The notes under the pieces: generated by a model
The model's input: the letters and a program-made list of their open reading frames with translations, nothing else
Database searches by the model: none
Told to the model about the DNA's origin: nothing
In this document: in pieces, positions 28,872-38,230 of the stretch
How the letters are laid out: the number at the start of each line of letters is the position of its first letter
Numbering within the stretch: the stretch's first letter is position 1
Assembly: GCF_900016785.1 (NCBI RefSeq)
Contig: NZ_LN890285.1
Location: 62,001-126,000 of the forward strand
Reading direction: 5' to 3'
Length of the DNA stretch: 64,000 nt
DNA from: Buchnera aphidicola (Tuberolachnus salignus)
GTDB taxonomy: Bacteria > Pseudomonadota > Gammaproteobacteria > Enterobacterales > Enterobacteriaceae
Program-made: the position numbers and the translations under genes

Positions 28872-29882
28872 GTGAAATCAGAAAAAGAAATTGTTGTTTT
28901 TTTAAAAAATATTTTTAAAGAATTTTTATATGAATTAAAAAATGTGCAAAATGTATTTCAATTAGATATTTTAAAATCGCAATATTTAGGAAAAAAAAGT
29001 GTTTTAGTAAAATATTTAAAAAATATTAAAAATTTTCCACTTTTATTGCGTAAAAAACGTAGTATTTTTTTAAATACTTTAAAAAAAGATATGTTACAAC
29101 AAATTTTTATAAAAAAAAAACATCTTAAAAATAAGATTTTTAAAATTCATAAAAATATAATTAAATACGATGTTTCTTTACCGGGACGTCGTATAAATCA
29201 GGGAGGTTTGCATCCTATTACGTTAATGTTAAATAAAATTAAAAAATTTTTTTATAATTTTGGTTTTGTGAGTTTAGAAGGTCCGGAAGTTGAAGATGAA
29301 TATCATAATTTTGATGCTTTAAACGTTCCAAAAAATCATCCTTCTAAAAGATTAAGTGATACTTTCTGGTTTGATACAAAACGATTATTACGTACGCAAA
29401 CTTCAAGTATGCAGATTAGAGCATTAGAAAAATATAAAATACCATTTAGAATTATTATTCCTGGTAAAGTGTATCGACATGATTTAGATATGACGCATAC
29501 TCCTATGTTTCATCAAATTGAAGGATTAATTATTGAACCTCTGATATCATTTTCTAATTTAAAATGGTTATTAAATTCTTTTTTGAAACATATTTTTAGT
29601 TCTCAAATTGAAATTCGTTTTAGAACGTCTTTTTTTCCTTTTACTGTTCCTTCTTTAGAGACAGATATAAAAAATGTTTCAGGACAATGGTTAGAAATTT
29701 TAGGAGGAGGAATGGTTCATCCAAATGTTTTAAAGAAATTTCATGTAAATTCAAAAAAATATTCTGCTTGTGCTTTTGGAATTGGGATTGAACGTATCGC
29801 TATGATTAAATATCATATTAAAGATATTCGTAATTTTTTTGAAAATAATATAGATTTTTTGAAGCAATTTAAGAGTGAGTGA
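28872..29882 (+). CDS. pheS: Phenylalanyl-tRNA synthetase, alpha subunit
   Basis: PheS is the catalytic subunit of the heterotetrameric PheRS. It has 336 residues (E. coli 327). The coiled N-terminal arm (about 1-90) is lysine-rich; the class-II core shows DVSLPGRR, GPEVEDEYHNFDALN, DTFWFDTKRLLRTQTSSMQIR, THTPMFHQIEGL and GGGMVHPNVL. The start is GTG at 28872, overlapping an out-of-frame ATG-TGA pair at 28870; TAGGAT upstream fits as the ribosome site. No pheM-like leader peptide is visible before it. The stop codon overlaps the upstream region of pheT. Confidence 0.95.
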   Translation: MKSEKEIVVFLKNIFKEFLYELKNVQNVFQLDILKSQYLGKKSVLVKYLKNIKNFPLLLRKKRSIFLNTLKKDMLQQIFIKKKHLKNKIFKIHKNIIKYDVSLPGRRINQGGLHPITLMLNKIKKFFYNFGFVSLEGPEVEDEYHNFDALNVPKNHPSKRLSDTFWFDTKRLLRTQTSSMQIRALEKYKIPFRIIIPGKVYRHDLDMTHTPMFHQIEGLIIEPLISFSNLKWLLNSFLKHIFSSQIEIRFRTSFFPFTVPSLETDIKNVSGQWLEILGGGMVHPNVLKKFHVNSKKYSACAFGIGIERIAMIKYHIKDIRNFFENNIDFLKQFKSE

Positions 29883-29893
29883 AATATAAATAT

Positions 29894-32302
29894 ATGAAAT
29901 TGGGAGAAGAATGGTTATATGATTTAGTTCCTTCTTTAAGAAATTGCGTAAATTTTAAAAAAAAATTACTGCAGGTAGGAATAGAAACACATTATGTTCC
30001 AGATTTGATAAGTCCACCTTTAGTATCAAATGCAATTGTTGGTACTATTACAAATATTTTAGTACATCCTAAAAATAAAAATTATATGATATATTTAGTA
30101 TATTTAGGAAATTTTTTTTTGCATAAAACAATTATTAGTTTTTTAAAAATTTTTCATATTGGCGATAAAGTTTTAGTTGCTATTTCTAATGTTACATATT
30201 ATAAAAATTCTTTTGTAACTAATGTTGAAATTTTTGGAAAAATTTCAGAAGGATTTTTTTGTGATTTTTACATGTTGAACAGAGGATTTAAAAAAAATGA
30301 CATAGTTTTTTTATCAAAAAATATTTCTAATGGAGAAAATTTTTCTAAATATTTATTAAAAAATGCTCGAATTATTAAGTTTGAATGTCCCAGTAATCGT
30401 ATAGATCTACAATGTGTTTTTGGTCTTGCTCGAGAAATTGCAATTATTAATCAATTATCATTACCTCAATTACCTAAAAAAAAAATATTAAAAAATTTTA
30501 AAAAATATCGTTGTCAAATCGATTTTGAAGATTTTTCAGAACATATTAATTATACCTTTAGAGAAATACATAATTTAGATAATAAAAATGTATTTTTACC
30601 ATTTTTAATTCAAGAAAGATTAAGAAAATGTGATTTGATGTTTGAAAATGTTTTAGAAAATTTAGTTCATTATCTTTTTCTTGAAACTGGTCATTGGTTT
30701 CATATTTTTGATATAGATTTATTAAAAAAACAAAAAATTAAAGTACGTCTAAGTAAAAAAGGAGAATGTGTTTATATTTCTTCAAAAAAAAAAATTTATT
30801 TGCAAGAAAACACTTTAATTTTATCTAATTTTGAACAAATTTTATCTTTTTCAGATATGTTTGAAATTACAGGAGCAAAGGTTACTAAAAATACAAAAAA
30901 TTTATTTATTGGAACTATGGATTTTTTACAAGAATCTTTTTTTTTAAAAAAAAAAGAAATATTTTTTTTAAAAAAAATATGTACAAATTTAAAATATAAT
31001 ATTTGTTCTTATAAATGTTTAAACATTTTAGATTATTTTACTTTTTTAATTTTAAAAATTTGTGGTGGTACAGAAACAACGGTTTTTATGAAATTAAAAA
31101 ATTTTTTTAAAAAAAATACAAAAAAAATTTTAGTAAATTTTAAAAAAATTAATAATATTTTAGGTGTTAAAATTCTAGAAAAAAAAATTGTACATATTTT
31201 AAAAAAAAATTTTTTTAAATATACTTTTGAAAATAATTTAGTATATTTTCAACCGCCTTATTGGCGTTTAGATATTTTAATTGAAGAAGATATTATTGGC
31301 GAAATAGTTAGTAAATTTGGGTGTCATAAAATTCCTAGTCTTCCTTTTAAACAAAATAGTTACAATTCTTCTATTCAATTGAATAATGTTATTTCTTTAT
31401 CGCGTATTAAGTCGTTTTTAATTAATAACGGTTATTTTGAAATCATTTCTTATAGTTTTATTAATCCAAAATTTCAAAAATTTTTTTTTCCAAATCAAAA
31501 ATTTTTAGTAATTAAAAATCCAATTTCTATTGAAATGTCTGTTATGCGATCTACTTTATGGATAGGATTATTGAATTGTGTTGCATACCATCAAAATCGA
31601 CAATATGAACATATACGTATTTTTGAAACTGGTTTATGTTTTTTTTTAGATGATACTAAAAATTTACATGTAAGACAAGAAGATTATTTAGCATGTGCTA
31701 TTAGTGGATTTGTAAAGACGAAATCTTGGTATTCTACTAATAGAAATTTTGATTTTTATGATATGAAAGGAATTGTAGAATCAATTTTTGATTTATTTGG
31801 ACAATTAAAAAAAATACATATTTCTCCAAAAATTTTTCATGGATTAAAATCAAATTGTAGTGCTGGAATTTATATTTCTAATCAATTAATAGGAAAAATA
31901 GGAATTTTAGACTCTTTAATATCGGAAAAATTTTCTATTACACAGCCAGTTATATTATTTGAAATTTTATGGAAAAAAATTTTTTTAAAAAATTCGTTTA
32001 TTGTGCGTCCTATTTCTGAGTTACCAAAAATCAAACGAGATATTTCTATTATTGTGAAAGAAGATATTATGAGTTCTCAAATTGTTAACATGTGTTATCA
32101 AATTTTAAAAAATGATAATGTTGAAATTTTTTTATATGATATGTATCATGGCGAAAAAATTCAGAAAGGTTATAAAAGTTTATCTTTACGTTTTATTTTT
32201 GAAAGTTTTAAAAAAAATTTAGTAGAAAATCAAATATCAAAAAAAATTCAAAACTGTATTTTAGGATTAAAAAATGAATTTCAAGCAATTTTAAGAGATT
32301 AA
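29894..32302 (+). CDS. pheT: Phenylalanyl-tRNA synthetase, beta subunit, with decayed editing domain
   Basis: PheT partners PheS, binds tRNA and normally hydrolyses mischarged Tyr-tRNA-Phe. The ATG at 29894 aligns with the family start; a GTG five codons earlier overlaps the pheS stop. It has 802 residues (E. coli 795). The B5 and core regions ([39 protein letters not shown]) and the C-terminal anticodon domain are kept. The N-terminal EMAP-like region lacks the usual CGAPN loop. In the B3/B4 editing domain GGIFGG of E. coli is replaced by SDMFEI (near 320) and the TDASHRYERGVD motif by unrelated residues near 360-372. So editing is probably lost while aminoacylation stays. Confidence 0.94.
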   Translation: MKLGEEWLYDLVPSLRNCVNFKKKLLQVGIETHYVPDLISPPLVSNAIVGTITNILVHPKNKNYMIYLVYLGNFFLHKTIISFLKIFHIGDKVLVAISNVTYYKNSFVTNVEIFGKISEGFFCDFYMLNRGFKKNDIVFLSKNISNGENFSKYLLKNARIIKFECPSNRIDLQCVFGLAREIAIINQLSLPQLPKKKILKNFKKYRCQIDFEDFSEHINYTFREIHNLDNKNVFLPFLIQERLRKCDLMFENVLENLVHYLFLETGHWFHIFDIDLLKKQKIKVRLSKKGECVYISSKKKIYLQENTLILSNFEQILSFSDMFEITGAKVTKNTKNLFIGTMDFLQESFFLKKKEIFFLKKICTNLKYNICSYKCLNILDYFTFLILKICGGTETTVFMKLKNFFKKNTKKILVNFKKINNILGVKILEKKIVHILKKNFFKYTFENNLVYFQPPYWRLDILIEEDIIGEIVSKFGCHKIPSLPFKQNSYNSSIQLNNVISLSRIKSFLINNGYFEIISYSFINPKFQKFFFPNQKFLVIKNPISIEMSVMRSTLWIGLLNCVAYHQNRQYEHIRIFETGLCFFLDDTKNLHVRQEDYLACAISGFVKTKSWYSTNRNFDFYDMKGIVESIFDLFGQLKKIHISPKIFHGLKSNCSAGIYISNQLIGKIGILDSLISEKFSITQPVILFEILWKKIFLKNSFIVRPISELPKIKRDISIIVKEDIMSSQIVNMCYQILKNDNVEIFLYDMYHGEKIQKGYKSLSLRFIFESFKKNLVENQISKKIQNCILGLKNEFQAILRD

Positions 32303-32306
32303 ATTT

Positions 32307-32618
32307 ATGGTATTAACAAAAGCAGAAATTTCTGATTTTTTATTTAATAAATTAGATTTAAATAAACAAGATGCTAAAGAACTAGTAGAAATTTTTTTTG
32401 AAGAAGTTAGAAAATCTTTAGAAAAAGGAGAAAATGTAAAATTATCTGGTTTTGGTAATTTTTATCTGCGTGATAAGAAACAACGTCCAGGTAGAAATCC
32501 TAAAACTGGAGAAAATGTATTTATTTCAGCTCGACGTGTTGTCATTTTTAAAGCTGGTCAAAAATTACGTCATAGAGTAGAAAAATTTTCAGAAATTCCT
32601 AAAAAAAATAAAAAATAG
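32307..32618 (+). CDS. ihfA: Integration host factor, alpha subunit
   Basis: IHF-alpha is a DNA-bending nucleoid protein. It has 103 residues (E. coli 99) and begins [16 protein letters not shown]. The HU/IHF arm motif [16 protein letters not shown] near residue 55 and the [13 protein letters not shown] block identify IHF-alpha rather than HU. It is four bases behind pheT and follows pheS-pheT as in E. coli, so it is probably co-transcribed. Its partner IHF-beta is not in the window, so the protein could act as a homodimer or need a gene elsewhere. Confidence 0.94.
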   Translation: MVLTKAEISDFLFNKLDLNKQDAKELVEIFFEEVRKSLEKGENVKLSGFGNFYLRDKKQRPGRNPKTGENVFISARRVVIFKAGQKLRHRVEKFSEIPKKNKK

Positions 32619-32724
32619 AAATGATTATAATAAATAAAAAAGTAATATAGTTTCATGTTGTTAAATTTTTTTTTATTTTAAAAATAATTTTTTAGTTTTG
32701 TTGATTTCTTTTAAACTGTTAATA

Positions 32725-32753
32725 TTGACGATTTTGAATTTTAAAGGTATGAT
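32725..32753 (+). promoter_or_regulatory. Near-consensus sigma-70 promoter in the ihfA-yajC spacer
   Basis: TTGACG (32725-32730) is followed after exactly 17 bases by TATGAT (32748-32753). Five of six bases match the consensus in both boxes. Predicted transcription starts near 32760, about 250 bases before the yajC ATG, and no gene lies between. It is the best sigma-70 match I noticed in the window. Confidence 0.6.
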
Positions 32754-33006
32754 TATAAGAAAAAGATTTTTTATATATAATTTTTTATTTACAAGTACAA
32801 ATTATTCAAAAAAGTTATATAAATTTTTTTTATATTTTTTTATAAACAAAAAAATATTTTAAAAAATATATATATTCTCTTTTTAAAATACCTTTCCAGA
32901 TATAAAGACGCATGTGTTCAAGGTAATAAATTATTATTATATTTTTTGGACAGATGGTAATTTATTACTGGACATAAATTATTTACTTTTTTTAGAAGGT
33001 ATTTAT
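32754..33006 (+). ncRNA. Long yajC leader with a hairpin; possible small RNA or regulatory 5' UTR
   Basis: The whole ihfA-yajC spacer is 388 bases and contains no recognisable gene. Its last third (32895-33006) is less A+T-rich than the rest and includes an 11-bp perfect inverted repeat, GTAATAAATTA at 32923-32933 with TAATTTATTAC at 32958-32968. In plus-strand RNA the stem can extend by several further pairs, including G-U wobbles. The hairpin ends about 25 bases before the yajC ribosome site. Alternatively this is a worn remnant of a deleted gene; in E. coli tgt precedes yajC. Confidence 0.3.
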
Positions 33007-33351
33007 ATGAATTTTTTAAATTTTAATCGATTAATGTCAATATATTCTAATTTTTCTACAAATAATCCATATTTTTTTATATTTATGTTATGTGTTTTTT
33101 TTGTTATTGTTTATTTTTCTGTTATACGGCCGCATCAAAAAAAAATAAAAGAACATGAAAATTTTATTGAAAAATTAAATGTTGGTGATGAAATTTTGTT
33201 AAATAGTGGTGTTGTAGGTCGTATTGAAAAAATATTAAAAAATGATTATATTGTATTATTATTGAATGCTACTACGTTAATTTTAATTAAAAATCAAAGT
33301 ATTTTAAAAAATGTTCCTAAAGGTACATTAAAATTAAATAATATTATTTAA
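33007..33351 (+). CDS. yajC: Sec translocon accessory protein YajC
   Basis: YajC is a small single-span inner-membrane partner of SecDF-SecYEG. With the ATG at 33007, which follows AGAAGG, it has 114 residues (E. coli 110). One strong transmembrane segment lies at about 20-42, then the VIRPHQKKIKEHE stretch and a KLNVGDEILLNSGVVGRI domain, as in E. coli. An upstream in-frame GTG at 32914 would add 31 residues with no counterpart. secD and secF, which follow yajC in E. coli, are absent here; glyS converges instead. Three tandem copies of a 10-bp repeat span its stop codon. Confidence 0.93.
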   Translation: MNFLNFNRLMSIYSNFSTNNPYFFIFMLCVFFVIVYFSVIRPHQKKIKEHENFIEKLNVGDEILLNSGVVGRIEKILKNDYIVLLLNATTLILIKNQSILKNVPKGTLKLNNII

Positions 33352-33370
33352 TATTATTTAATATTATTTA
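33341..33370. repeat. Three perfect tandem copies of a decamer across the yajC stop
   Basis: The unit ATATTATTTA occurs three times in a row. The first copy carries the last codons of yajC and its TAA begins at 33349; the other copies lie in the 3' spacer. Copy-number changes would not alter the protein because the stop is in the first unit. Confidence 0.8.
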
Positions 33371-33482
33371 ATTTTTTTAATTTTTTACACAAAAAATTAA
33401 AATTTTTAAAAATAATATTTTTTAATAATTAAAAATATGAAAAATGTTTTTTTAAAAAATGATTTTTTTTTTAGAAAATATG

Positions 33483-33529
33483 CTCTTAAGTACCTTTAAT
33501 TCTGTACTTAAGAGGATTATTTTTTTTAA
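33483..33529. terminator. Rho-independent terminator between convergent yajC and glyS
   Basis: A perfect 11-bp stem, CTCTTAAGTAC (33483-33493) with GTACTTAAGAG (33504-33514), has a 10-nt loop and is followed on the plus strand by GATTATTTTTTTT. It should stop yajC transcripts and, being symmetrical, may also act on glyS transcripts from the other side. Confidence 0.8.
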
Positions 33530-33554
33530 AAAATTAAAAAAATTTTTTGTATAT

Positions 33555-35645
33555 TTATTTTTTTTTTGGAATTTTTAAACAAGAAAAATCTGCAAAATAA
33601 AAAAATATTTCTTTTACGTAATTCATTAAAATTAATCGATTATTTTTTATTATTGTATTTTCGTGATTAATTAAATTATTTTCAAAAAATTTTTTTAATA
33701 AAATACATAATTTTTTGATTTTTTTAAAAAATTTTAAATAACAAAATTTTTTTGTTTTGTTTTGTATTTTTTTTTGAATGTTTTGGATTTTTTGAAATAA
33801 AATTTTTTCTGTTGTATTAAAAAATTTAAAATTTATTAAAACAATTAAATTTTTAGAATAATTTAATTTTTTTAAAATATTATCAATTCTTTTATAAGTA
33901 ACAATTATTAGATAATATTGTTTTTTTTTTTTATATTTGTGTAAAATAAAAATTCGTTTATAAATATCTAAAAAATTTGTAGTATTTAAAACTAATATTG
34001 ATTGTATTAAATCTTTTGAATATTTTTTTGTATAAAATTGTTGAAATTTTTTTTTAAAAAAAAATAAAATTTTAGTTATTAATTCTTTGACATTTTTTTT
34101 AATAGAATAAGATTTTAAAGAATGTTTAATTAATTTATCAAATCGTATTTTAATTTTATATTTAATTAAAATTCTTAAAATACCTATTGCTGCTCTTTTA
34201 ATAGCATAAGAGTCAGAATTTTTTTTTGGTTCTTCGTGTATGCTAAAAATTCCTGTAATAGTATCTAATTTATCTGTAATTGAAATAATTTGTGCAATAG
34301 TATAATTAGGTAAATGATCGGTAGAAAATTTTGGAAAATAATGTTCTTTAATTGAACATGAGATTTCTTTTTTTTCATTAAAAAATTTTGAATATTGAGA
34401 TCCGATAATTCCTTGTAATTCCGGATATTCAAAAACCATTAACGTTGTCAAATCACATTTAGATAATTGTATAGTACGTGTTAAAAGTTTTAAATTAACA
34501 TTTTTAATTTTTTTACTTAACCAAATACTGACTTTTTGAATTCGTAATATTTTTTCAAACAAAGTACCTAATTTATAATGAAAGCTAATATTTTTTAATA
34601 AATTTATTCTATTTTCAAATGGAATTAATAAATCTTTTTTTAAAAAAAATAATACATCATTAAATCTTGCTGATAAAACGTTTTCATTACCTAAAATAAC
34701 ATTTTTAAAATTTTTTGATTCTATATTACTAACACAAATGAAAGTATTTAATAATTTTTTATTTTTTGAACTATAGACAGGAAAATATTTTTGTTGCTTT
34801 TCCATAACATAAATTAAAATAGATTTAGGTATTTTTAAAAATTTTTTTGAAAAAGATCCTATTAATACTTTTGGCCATTCTACCATTGATGTAACTTCAT
34901 TTAATAAAGAATTTTTAATATCAACAAAATATGAAAAATCTTTCATTATATTAATCAAATCAAAAAATATTTTTTCTTTTCGTGTTTTTTGATTAATAAG
35001 TATTTTTTTTTTAATATAAAATTTTTCTGTATAATAATTTGCATGTAAAATAGAAAAAAAGTATGGATCTAAAAAAAAATGGCCCATCGATGTAGAATTA
35101 GAAGTTAATCCAAATAATTTAATAGGTATTACAATATTATTAAATAAAATTAATATGTTTCGGATTGGTCGAATAAATTTAATATTTGATTCATTCCAAA
35201 ACATTGCGTTTTTACAAGGTATTTTAAGAAGTGCGTATGGAATAATTTTTTTTAGAACATCAAATAATGTAATGGAATTTTTTTTAATATTATAAGTTAA
35301 ATATTTTTTTTTATTAATAATACTTTTTTTTATATTTTTTTTATTTATTTGAAATTTCTTTATCCATTTTTGAGTATCTTGAGTAATATTTCCATTTTTT
35401 TTATAAGCATTTTTTAATAAAGGTCCTTTAATTCGTATTGTTTGTTCTTTGTTGTTGTTTTTTAAATCAATTATTTTTAATGCTAAACGTCGTGGAGTTG
35501 AAAATTTTTGTATTTTATCCCAGACAATATTGTTAGTTTTCAATAATTCTAAAAAAATTTTTAAAAATTCTTTTAATATTTTAGATAATTGATAGGCCGG
35601 GAGATCTTCGATAATTAGTTCTATTAAAAAGATATTTTTTTTCAT
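33555..35645 (-). CDS. glyS: Glycyl-tRNA synthetase, beta subunit
   Basis: GlyS is the large tRNA-binding subunit of the alpha2-beta2 glycyl-tRNA synthetase. It has 696 residues (E. coli 689). Recognisable blocks are FLIELIIEDLPA at the start, FSTPRRLALKI, EWPKVLIGSF, VMEKQQKYFPV, ARFNDVLFFLKKD and FEYPELQGIIGSQYS with the HD-domain region around residues 420-520, including DKLDTITGIF and SYAIKRAAIGILRI. The last 150 residues are much diverged and Lys/Phe/Ile-rich. glyQ lies 35 bases upstream on the same strand, as in other gammaproteobacteria. Confidence 0.94.
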   Translation of the reverse strand: MKKNIFLIELIIEDLPAYQLSKILKEFLKIFLELLKTNNIVWDKIQKFSTPRRLALKIIDLKNNNKEQTIRIKGPLLKNAYKKNGNITQDTQKWIKKFQINKKNIKKSIINKKKYLTYNIKKNSITLFDVLKKIIPYALLKIPCKNAMFWNESNIKFIRPIRNILILFNNIVIPIKLFGLTSNSTSMGHFFLDPYFFSILHANYYTEKFYIKKKILINQKTRKEKIFFDLINIMKDFSYFVDIKNSLLNEVTSMVEWPKVLIGSFSKKFLKIPKSILIYVMEKQQKYFPVYSSKNKKLLNTFICVSNIESKNFKNVILGNENVLSARFNDVLFFLKKDLLIPFENRINLLKNISFHYKLGTLFEKILRIQKVSIWLSKKIKNVNLKLLTRTIQLSKCDLTTLMVFEYPELQGIIGSQYSKFFNEKKEISCSIKEHYFPKFSTDHLPNYTIAQIISITDKLDTITGIFSIHEEPKKNSDSYAIKRAAIGILRILIKYKIKIRFDKLIKHSLKSYSIKKNVKELITKILFFFKKKFQQFYTKKYSKDLIQSILVLNTTNFLDIYKRIFILHKYKKKKQYYLIIVTYKRIDNILKKLNYSKNLIVLINFKFFNTTEKILFQKIQNIQKKIQNKTKKFCYLKFFKKIKKLCILLKKFFENNLINHENTIIKNNRLILMNYVKEIFFYFADFSCLKIPKKK

Positions 35646-35680
35646 TTATAAAAACCTAAGTATGATGATAAAAAAAAAAA

Positions 35681-36565
35681 TTAATTATTATTAAAATTTT
35701 TTAAATAATTTAATGCGATTTCTTTAATTTGAGTACGTATTTTTTTAATATAATGTGTACGTTCAGTTACAGAAAAAGTTTTTTTACAATCTAATAAATT
35801 AAAATAATGTATAGCATGTAACATATGTTCATAAGCTGGAATAATTAAAATTTTTTTATGTTGATTTAATCGTTTTGATTCTTTAAGATAAATTTTATAT
35901 AATTTATATAATATTTTAGAGTTTGATTCAGAAAAATTATATAAAGAATGTTGTTGTTCAAAATTATTAAATAATTGACCATATGTAGTAATTTTATTTT
36001 TATTTTGAGTCCAAATAATTTCAGAAATATTTTTGCATTGTTGTATATGTAATGCTAATCTTTCTAAACCATATGTAATTTCAGTTGAAATAGGAACACT
36101 ATTTAATCCTCCCATTTGTTGAAAATAAGTAAATTGTGCGATTTCCATTCCATTAATCCAGATTTCCCATCCTACACCGCAAGCGCCTAAAGTTGTATTT
36201 TCCCAATTGTCTTCTAAAAATCTTATATCATTTTTTTTAATATCAATGTTTAAATGTTGTAAAGATTGTATAAATATTTGTTGAATATTTTTTGGAGCAG
36301 GTTTCAACAGTACTTGAAATTGATAATAATGTTGTAAACGATTTGGATTTTGAGTATATCGTCCATCAGACGGTCGTCGTGTAGGTTGTACATAAGCTAT
36401 TTTTTTTTTTTTTGAATTTAAAGCAGTAAAAAAAGTTTGATGGTGAAAAGTTCCTGCTCCAATTATAATATCTAAAGGTTGTAAAATTGTACAATTTTGT
36501 AAATTCCAAAAATTTTTTAAAGAAGAAATAATTTCTGAAAAAGTTAAAAACTTTAAAGAGTTCAT
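35681..36565 (-). CDS. glyQ: Glycyl-tRNA synthetase, alpha subunit
   Basis: GlyQ is the catalytic class-II subunit paired with GlyS. It has 294 residues (E. coli 303). The conserved blocks are FWNLQNCTILQPLDIIIGAGTFH (in part), YVQPTRRPSDGRY, PNRLQHYYQFQVLLKP, LEDNWENTTLGACGVGWEIW, NGMEIAQFTYFQQMGG, and EITYGLERLALHIQ. It starts at 36565 and leads the glyQ-glyS pair; nfo is divergent across a 248-bp A+T spacer. Confidence 0.96.
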   Translation of the reverse strand: MNSLKFLTFSEIISSLKNFWNLQNCTILQPLDIIIGAGTFHHQTFFTALNSKKKKIAYVQPTRRPSDGRYTQNPNRLQHYYQFQVLLKPAPKNIQQIFIQSLQHLNIDIKKNDIRFLEDNWENTTLGACGVGWEIWINGMEIAQFTYFQQMGGLNSVPISTEITYGLERLALHIQQCKNISEIIWTQNKNKITTYGQLFNNFEQQHSLYNFSESNSKILYKLYKIYLKESKRLNQHKKILIIPAYEHMLHAIHYFNLLDCKKTFSVTERTHYIKKIRTQIKEIALNYLKNFNNN

Positions 36566-36813
36566 ATAAATAAGTCCAAATATTTTATTTTTTAATTATT
36601 GATAAAATTATTATGATATTATTTAAACATATAAAAGTAAATTAAAAATTTTTTTAAAAAATTTATAATATTTTTTTTAAAATAATATTTTTTTTTAAAA
36701 AAAGTAAAAATTTTTTAAATTAAAATAAATATATTAAAAAAAATTTTAGAATATTTCTTTTTAAAACATAATTTCACATTTAAAAAATTTTTTCAAGGAT
36801 AAAAATTTGAATT

Positions 36814-37683
36814 ATGAAATATATTGGAGCTCATGTTAGTTCTGCTGGAGGAATAGAAAATTCAGTTTTACGTGCATATCAAATAGGCGCAACAGCATTT
36901 GCATTATTCGTGAAAAATCAAAGACGTTGGGTTTCTAAACCTTTAACAGAATTTTCGAAAATTTCATTTAAAAAAAATTGCAAAAATTACGGATATTCTC
37001 CGCAACAAATTTTACCTCATAGTAGTTATTTAATTAATTTAGGGCATCCAGATGATTATTTACGGAAAAAATCACAATTCTTTTTTATTCAAGAAATAAA
37101 AATATGTTTTGAATTAGGATTGTCTATGATAAATTTTCATCCAGGTAGTTTCTTAAGTGTAATTTCTGAAAAAAAATGTTTACAAAATATTATTAAATCT
37201 ATTAATACAATATTAAATTGTACAACCGGAATTGTTTTAGTTATTGAAAATACTGCAGGACAAGGTAGTAATGTTGGATATTGTTTTGAACATTTAGCAT
37301 ATATTATTAAATATGTAGAAGATAAAACTCGAATTGGAATTTGTTTAGATAGTTGCCATTTGTTTGCGGCAGGTTATGAATTGCGTAATTTTTCAAGTTT
37401 TTTAAATACTTTTAAAAAATTTGAAGATATTGTAGGGTTTAAATATTTAAAAGGTTTACATTTAAACGATTCTTGCATGCCTCTGAATAGTCGTATTGAT
37501 CGTCATGAAAATTTAGGAAAAGGATATATTAAAAAATTTTTTTTTGAATGGATTATGAAATCTCAACAATTTATTAATATTCCTATTATTTTAGAAACGA
37601 AAGATTTTAATTTATGGCCTATAGAAATTCAATGGTTAAAAAAAATACAAAAAGGTAAAATTATTGATATTTTAACATCATAA
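36814..37683 (+). CDS. nfo: Endonuclease IV (AP endonuclease)
   Basis: Nfo is a trinuclear-zinc enzyme that cuts 5' to abasic sites. It has 289 residues (E. coli 285). Metal ligands are visible in GAHVSSAGG, ILPHSSYLINLGHP, NFHPGS, VIENTAGQGSN, CLDSCHLFAAGY, LHLNDS, SRIDRHENLGKG and ILETKD. With Nth it can complete base-excision repair of oxidised or lost bases, a small set of repair functions retained here. It is followed by rplY after a 98-base spacer. Confidence 0.96.
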   Translation: MKYIGAHVSSAGGIENSVLRAYQIGATAFALFVKNQRRWVSKPLTEFSKISFKKNCKNYGYSPQQILPHSSYLINLGHPDDYLRKKSQFFFIQEIKICFELGLSMINFHPGSFLSVISEKKCLQNIIKSINTILNCTTGIVLVIENTAGQGSNVGYCFEHLAYIIKYVEDKTRIGICLDSCHLFAAGYELRNFSSFLNTFKKFEDIVGFKYLKGLHLNDSCMPLNSRIDRHENLGKGYIKKFFFEWIMKSQQFINIPIILETKDFNLWPIEIQWLKKIQKGKIIDILTS

Positions 37684-37781
37684 AAAGTATACAATGAAAT
37701 AATAATATATTCCTAAATATCTTAAAAATAATTTTTTAATATTTTATATATTTTAATTTATTTTTTTAACTTGAGAAAAAA

Positions 37782-38081
37782 ATGATTACATTAAAAACTG
37801 ATATAAAAACTAAAAGTGGTACTCAATATAATCGTTTGATGCGTAAATTTTATAATAAAATTCCTGCGATTATATATGGTTTTAAAAATAATAATATTAC
37901 AATATCAATTTTTTTAAATCATAATGATTTTTTAAATGCTCAAAAAAAAAAAAATTTTTATGTTTTGCCATTATGTTTATTATTGGAAAATAAAAAATAT
38001 ATAGTAAAAATTAAAGAAATACAAAGACATCCAATTAAATCGAAAATTTTACATATAGATTTTTTACATATTTCAAAATAA
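37782..38081 (+). CDS. rplY: 50S ribosomal protein L25
   Basis: L25 binds 5S rRNA in the large subunit. The protein has 99 residues, close to the single-domain E. coli L25 (94), not the long CTC form. Blocks SGTQYNRLMRKFYNKIPAIIYG and KEIQRHPIKSKILHIDFLH fit, the latter being the 5S-rRNA contact. The body is lysine-rich. The ATG follows CTTGAGAAAAA. A strong inverted repeat follows. Confidence 0.92.
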   Translation: MITLKTDIKTKSGTQYNRLMRKFYNKIPAIIYGFKNNNITISIFLNHNDFLNAQKKKNFYVLPLCLLLENKKYIVKIKEIQRHPIKSKILHIDFLHISK

Positions 38082-38136
38082 ATTAAAAATTTATATTATT
38101 GATATAATGATATTATTTCTATATAAAAAAATTTTT

Positions 38137-38216
38137 ATCGGCACTAAAAGTATAAATGTATTTTTTAAAATATTTATATTTATATATTTTTTAAATTTTT
38201 TACTTTTTGTGCCGAT
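38137..38216. terminator. Large inverted repeat between convergent rplY and yabI
   Basis: Arms ATCGGCAC plus AAAAGTA (38137-38152) and TACTTTTTGTGCCGAT (38201-38216) form a 16-bp stem with one mismatch. The A+T-rich loop is 48 nt. T-rich tracts flank it on both sides, so it probably ends transcripts from both directions. Confidence 0.65.
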
Positions 38217-38230
38217 TCTAGAATTTTTTA

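Noticed and set aside
32914..33006. N-terminal extension of YajC from a GTG at 32914
   Set aside because: The 31 extra residues have no counterpart in the family and the ATG at 33007 has a clear AGAAGG site and a normal family length.
32760..33006. Remnant of tgt upstream of yajC
   Set aside because: In one frame a short protein-like stretch can be read, but it did not align convincingly with the end of Tgt, so it is only mentioned as a possibility.
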